64,000 nt of DNA from Biomphalaria glabrata (lineage: Eukaryota; Mollusca; Gastropoda; Planorbidae): NCBI RefSeq assembly GCF_947242115.1, contig NC_074717.1:34016201-34080200 (forward strand). The letters run 5' to 3'. Shown here in pieces: positions 59,601 through 64,000 of this stretch (position 1 is the first letter of the stretch; each line of letters begins with the position of its first letter). Below the pieces are notes generated by a model. The model saw only the letters and a program-made list of their open reading frames with translations. It was not told the origin of the DNA and ran no database searches. The position numbers and the translations under genes were made by a program.

Positions 59601-62600
59601 GCCGAAAAAAAAATTCGATAAATAATATTCAATAAAATTCAAGCATAAATTGTGAGTTATAGTCCAAATTTAACTAGAAAAATATTAGATTGAGTAGAGG
59701 TTGGAAAAATGGCTACTCATCTCAATCGTGACTCTTATACTGAAAATTTTTGTTTGAATTCTAACTTTTCCAAAGCAAAGTCTTTCTTAAAATAATTATG
59801 ATAAATTCATGTGAAATTACATAAACTCTGTCTGGAAATGGGAGGGGCGGTAGAATGAAAACGATTTATCCTCGCTCCTCTTTATAATTTCTGCTAATGA
59901 TTACATTTGGCATTAAAGAATAAGGGTGGGGCCACTCGATATGAGAATTTAATTTATAGCTTATATAAATTATATTTGTGGCTGATTTTTTTTTTTACAT
60001 TTTGTAATTTCTTAACTATAATACAAAAAGAAAAATTATTGCTTCGTCCGATGAGGGAAAGGAGATGGCATGTATCGCCCCTCCCAACTGTTTTTTCTTT
60101 TATATTTACTAATCATAAAATTTGAGATTAGAGTGTGGTGCGACATAATAAACAAATGGTTTCACATATCAATTATATAGAAATTCAACTATTTTTGTTC
60201 ACAAACTATGATTCCTCCATAAAAATATGACCGCCCCCCCCCCACTCAGAGGGCTAGAGCGGGGAGGGCAGTACATGCAATCGCCCCCCCCCCCACTTTA
60301 CCCCACCGAATCGGCCAAGATACCTGAAGGAGAGCGACATAATATCAAATTTATATATCAATGCAACTAATCTTGCTCACAAACTATGATTTCTCCATAA
60401 AAGTAGGACCGCCCCCCCCCCACTCAAAGGGTTTAGGTGGGAAGGGCAGTAGAGGTTTCACCCCCCTCCCCCCACACACACCAATCGGACAACAGGGGAA
60501 CGACATAATATAAAGATCGGTTAAAATATCAATAACAAGTTTTAATCATATAGATATTTAATTGATTCTTTTGGCAAGCTGTGATTTCTACAAATAAATT
60601 GGACCGCCCCCCCCCCCACTCAAAAGTTTATGGTTGGGGGGGGGGCGGATTGATGCTATCGCCCCCTCCCGACCCCACCTAATCGGCCAACATACTAGAG
60701 GGGGGGGGGCGAAATAATCTAAAAATAGTTTGAGATATAAATAATTAGTATATATTATTAACATAAGTAATAAATTCGTATACAAATTGTGTGACTTCTA
60801 TACTAAATTCGTCCGCCCCCCCCCCGAAGGGGGGGGGTCGGCCGAGTGGGGGGGCCCCTAGTGGGCGCCCCTACCGCCCCCCCCCCCCCTGGATCCGCCA
60901 GTGGTATGTATATATATCCTATACTCTTAAGCGAGCAATTCTTGTATGTATGTATGTATGTATATATATTTATATATATATAAATTTTATTTCGAAAACG
61001 GCTCAAACGATTTTCTTTAAAAGTTCACGGTATGTGCATAATAGTAAGAAAAAAATTCTCAACTCATTGGCCACATCGGGAAAACTCGAGGTCGACCGTT
61101 ATATCGGTTTGAAAATGCCTCATTATCGAAAATTTAATTTTGGCTAGAATGTTTTATGAATGAAAATTTTCCATGACGTAAACGGGAAAAACGCTGCTTA
61201 CGTCACTAGGCTTATCGCAGTACACTAAAATATTTCTTTGCAAACAATAACGAGTTTTAAAGGATCAATAGACCTAATTAAACATTTGCGCACCATCTTA
61301 CTGTAGATTGATTTATTATAGAACTATGAAAGAAAAGTAATGAAATTAAATGTGCCGATATATGATTAGTTATTGTGTTTATATTACATTTAATTGGGTT
61401 ACTAGTCTTACTACCAACACCTAAATAGCAGTGTAAGCTGTCGATAGTTTACGAGACAGCACATGTTCTGGAAGATTTAAATGAGAACTAGCGAAGCATG
61501 CCCTTCAGTTGTGAGGAGAGGTATCAGAGAATGTTGGCTGCCGCGTGCGCGTGAAGATCTATTTCTTGTTTTATAATCGTGTTTTTACAAAGCTTATATC
61601 AACTAATCAACTCACTCTGTTTGTCTGCCTCTCTGTCTGTCTGTGTGTCTGTCTGTCTGACCAAAAGTTTGTACACGTTTTTTCTCCAACACCCAAACTG
61701 GATGAAGCTGAAATTTTGCACAATTATTTCTTTTATCTGACAACACCAGAATAAAAAAGAAATCCAGTTAATTAATTATTGGTGATAAATTACTGTGTTT
61801 GTTATCTCAAACAAGGGAAAAGAAATAGTACTTAACGGAAGTGGTGGTTTAACCTGAATTAGCCATCTGAGGCTTAGTAAACACAAACAGGAAATAGAAA
61901 TAATAGATAACTTCCAAGTTCATAGACCCTTCGCTAGAGTGGTTTCCGCGTTGGCTTGAGACGCCCAATTTCGAATTCAAGTCGTTCCCTTTTTTTGAAG
62001 GTTCTTGATTTTGCGGGATCGCTAGATCTAGGTTAATTCTATGTTTCAGGGTGCTGGGGCATGGGTCTGCAATGTATTGCTTTTTTTTTTTAGTCCGCCC
62101 TTGGAGCCGTAACTGAGTCAGGTCTTGGGCAGGTCGAGCGGGTAATTATATCATCCCCTAGCTAAACCCGTAAAACCCACCATGACACTGGCCACGTTCT
62201 TCAAAGCTGCATACTTTATTAAGACACTGGCCATTTTGTTCCAAAACACCCCTTTTGTAACCAATTTATATGGAGAGCTGCCTGATCTGGAAACCCCTAC
62301 GCAGTTCATCTTAGATATAAAACTGTTTGTTTGAACTCTCCACCTACCTAATGAAAACCAAGATAAAAATGTTTCATCAAATACTTGACATTTAAGGATT
62401 TATAAAGAATGTTTTGGTTACCTTAGTTTTCGTCAGAACAGAGGCTTCGTCTTCAGCACCTTTGGAATACACTAAGAGTTTTTCAACAGGATTCTCGTCC
62501 TTCATGCCAAAGTCTAGCTTGACAAACTGAAACATATCATGCAAGGTTTAATAGGGAGACTTCCTTTTGTTCTAGCTCACAGAATACTAATCGATAAATA

Positions 62601-64000
62601 AACAAATAAAATACTTCATGAATTTATCGGACTAAAATCTGACCTGTACTATTAGATCATCAGGTACATATTTGTTTCCTGCATCAATTTCTTCAGCTCT
62701 TTTTAGTATACCATCTCGAATGCCATCCTCTTTCTAGAGTTAATATAAAAAAATAAAAGATTTAAAATAAATTAGTTTCTCTTTTTAACTCAAACTGAAA
62801 TGCATTTTAAATCTTCAATACAATAAATAGGAAAATGAATTATTTATGAACTTTACCAATGTAAAATTCTTGGGATCCAAGGGGTCACTCTCGTAGATAC
62901 AAGGATACAATTTTCTTGTAAAAATACACTGAACTATTTCCTTGGCCTCCTTCATGTTTGGAGAATCACTGTTCGAATCCATGATTTGAGATAAAACATT
63001 GTCAGTCAGTTGACTGTAAGCCTTCATGTCATCAATGCACTCAGACATCTTGAGTTTCCGACTGAGATAGTCACAACAATTCTTTTATTTGTGAATGTTT
63101 TAAAAATAATTTTTTTAGCATTCTTAGTCAAATGATTGGTGAATATACAATTTTGTTTTTAAAATCCCAAAGTCTGTTTTTACTTAAGCAATGCTAAAAA
63201 CTGTGAAAGTTAAAGAAGTAAAACCAGCTAGAGCTGTATTGAGATCTACTCTAAAACGTACCCGTCTTGTGCAACAAACAGAAGGTCATCGTTTGCTTTG
63301 ACCAGGACTTGTCTAATCCTAATGGTTGGCACACGTACAAGTTCACGATTTAAATATTGAAATACAAGTAAAAATTAATAACATTCTTAATTAACAACAA
63401 TTGGCTTTCACATGAGATATTTTAAAGATGCTTAATATTTGGATATTGTAAACATATATAGAAGCTTAAACACATAATAGGTAAATCTATAATACAACTA
63501 CTATTTTATGAAGACTGACGAAATTTAGAAAATGTTAAAGATATTTCATAATTATTTTATTTAAACATCTTAATACTTATGTAATGAGAGAACAATTCAT
63601 AAGTAGGAGACACAATTAATTACATGGACTCTATGGTCTTAGTCACTCTATGCTGGTATGCAGTCTTGTGTAGAGTGTATCTTGTATAGAACATATTGTA
63701 GAGGTTGCTGATCTCCTGTAACGAAAACAAACTTTTTGATCAATGTTCACTAAAGCGTCTATAGTACTCTATAGTGTCCCAAAAAGAAAAGATTTAAACA
63801 GCATGTCAGTACAAAGTACTCTATTGTCTTACTTTCTCACGGATACAGATTTGCCATTCAGCTTCTTTATCAGTGTCTTTTCCCTTGGCTTTGATGACTC
63901 TGGCAAATTTCATGAATCGATTATGATCGAAGTTGTTCTTTATACCGAGATGGTGGCAGTCTCTAGCAAAGTAATCCCACTTGTCAACATCGATGCCGTT
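56650..64000 (-). CDS. SAMHD1: SAMHD1-like dNTP triphosphohydrolase, copy C (3' part; 5' part beyond the right edge)
   Basis: Exons: beyond 64000 to 63833, 63715-63624, 63318-63262, 63061-62857, 62733-62644, 62526-62422 and 56814-56686. Lengths match copy A (92, 57, 205, 90 against 87, 105). The first visible exon encodes [19 protein letters not shown], which keeps the last metal ligand (Asp, human D311), and carries a seven-residue insertion ([11 protein letters not shown] region) before WQICIREK. Later exons give [39 protein letters not shown] and [19 protein letters not shown]. After 56686 there is a donor-like GTAGGC. If it is not used, the frame runs 12 more codons to a stop at 56650-56652; a spliced terminal exon like that of copy A was not found. 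The last intron is about 5.6 kb and full of transposon remnants. The HD motif exons are outside the window. Confidence 0.85.
56915..57640 (+). mobile_element. LINE reverse-transcriptase C-terminal region (zinc-knuckle type)
   Basis: The plus-strand frame runs [20 protein letters not shown], then [40 protein letters not shown] and a decayed zinc-finger tail [17 protein letters not shown]. These are the thumb and C-terminal parts typical of LINE polymerases. The catalytic region is absent and the front part has at least one stop. It lies inside the copy C intron, opposite to the gene. Confidence 0.75.
57880..58270 (+). mobile_element. LINE 3' end with complete C terminus and AAGATAAG tail
   Basis: The frame encodes [19 protein letters not shown], then [40 protein letters not shown] and a stop, the classic end of a LINE polymerase (FFPSAIRxWNxLP). 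The 3' untranslated tail is GGACGTAATCATCCTC ... TAACGTCTGTATTTTATAAG followed by AAGATAAG repeats. At least six other 3' ends of this family occur in the window, mostly on the minus strand. Confidence 0.75.
58693..59450 (+). repeat. 97-100-bp tandem array with GGGGCGAAGCCCC hairpin
   Basis: About 7.5 units carry GCGTTTTCTTGCATTTTTCA, CTGCAGAAACGCCTGCT, GACATCTACAGCTC and GGGGCGAAGCCCCGACGCC. GGGGC-GAA-GCCCC forms a perfect five-pair hairpin. Open frames across it are a by-product of the period. Confidence 0.85.
60225..60900. repeat. C/G-tract tandem array, four diverged units
   Basis: Units start with ACCGCCCCCCCC at about 60229, 60407, 60601 and 60810, spaced 180-210 bp. Each holds a C-tract, ACTCA..GG, a G-rich block and CC..AATCGGCCAA. 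The last unit ends in the element terminus. Confidence 0.7.
60916..61140 (+). repeat. Dispersed repeat related to the 1-kb repeat
   Basis: CGAAAACGGCTCAAACGATT, CTCATTGGCCACATCG and GTCGACCGTTATATC occur in the same order as the CGGCTCCAACGATTTTT, CTCGTTGGCCGCACAG and GACCGTTATAATAT of 56055-56155. The two share ancestry but are well diverged. Confidence 0.5.
61140..62420. other. Copy C intron sequence with a tRNA-like SINE head
   Basis: A (TGTC)n tract lies near 61630. From 61930, CGCTAGAGTGGTTTCCGCGT and TTTCGAATTCAAGTCG look like A and B boxes of another tRNA-derived SINE, possibly to about 62170. Otherwise nothing is recognised. Confidence 0.4.

Larger units (their letters stand above)
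58557..60903. mobile_element. 2.3-kb terminal-inverted-repeat element made of two satellite-like arrays
   Basis: The ends CACTAGCGGATCCAG (58557) and CTGGATCCGCCAGTG (to 60903) are inverse with one mismatch, followed inward by G- and C-tracts. GTATGTAT flanks both sides and may be an 8-bp duplication, though it sits in a GTAT microsatellite. Wider flanks share TCCTATACTCTTAAGCGAGC and AATTCTTGTATGTATG (58510 and 60917). Inside are a 97-100-bp array (58693-59450), an AT-rich middle, and a C/G-tract array (60225-60900). No transposase is seen. Confidence 0.65.

Noticed and set aside
1-64000. LTR retroelements or other capsid- or envelope-bearing elements
   Set aside because: I looked for protease, integrase, capsid and long terminal repeats and recognised none; retroelement coding remnants here are all non-LTR.

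Overview
This is an animal nuclear window. Its genes are split into small exons with GT-AG introns and the sequence is AT-rich. It carries many LINE ends, tRNA-derived SINEs and short inverted-repeat DNA transposons. The gene families and repeat types best fit a mollusc, probably a heterobranch (pulmonate-type) gastropod. That assignment is inference from content and recall, not from a search. Apart from one 241-residue XPC exon, the long open frames are mostly LINE remnants, satellites or chance; most true exons are 50-200 bases and were read from splice sites and protein similarity.

Layout. (1) 0-8 kb: an XPC (DNA-damage recognition) gene on the minus strand runs off the left edge. It lies head to head with a complete three-exon homologue of human KIAA1143 on the plus strand. 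About 1.9 kb of AGATCT-rich DNA separates them. (2) 8-13 kb: no gene seen; two MITEs, one with TTAA flanks. (3) 12.9-64 kb: a tandem cluster of three SAMHD1-like dNTP triphosphohydrolase genes, all on the minus strand. Copy A (12.9-23.5 kb) has 16 exons, reads as 664 residues, has all HD-domain metal ligands and retains a CDK-type phosphosite near its C terminus. Copy B (30.1-44.7 kb) keeps the same core exon lengths but lacks the SAM-like region, has a different acidic C-terminal tail, and has six tandem copies of one 5' splice site at the end of one exon. Copy C (56.6 kb to beyond the right edge) is cut by the window; seven exons are visible.

Between and inside the SAMHD1 genes lie remnants of at least four kinds of non-LTR retrotransposon, several SINE families, hAT-like and TTAA-type MITEs and a mariner-type transposase fragment. 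There is also a 60-bp minisatellite, a 1-kb repeat present twice in inverted orientation 40 kb apart, and a 2.3-kb terminal-inverted-repeat element built from two satellite-like arrays (58.6-60.9 kb). One SINE family ends in a tail that matches the 3' end of a LINE in the same window, which suggests a SINE/LINE partnership.

How the genes work together: SAMHD1 hydrolyses dNTPs and acts in antiviral restriction and DNA repair; XPC starts global-genome nucleotide excision repair. Their closeness is probably coincidental. The biologically richest feature is the SAMHD1 cluster: shared exon structure, conserved catalysis and diverged regulatory ends. No LTR or virus-like element was recognised.
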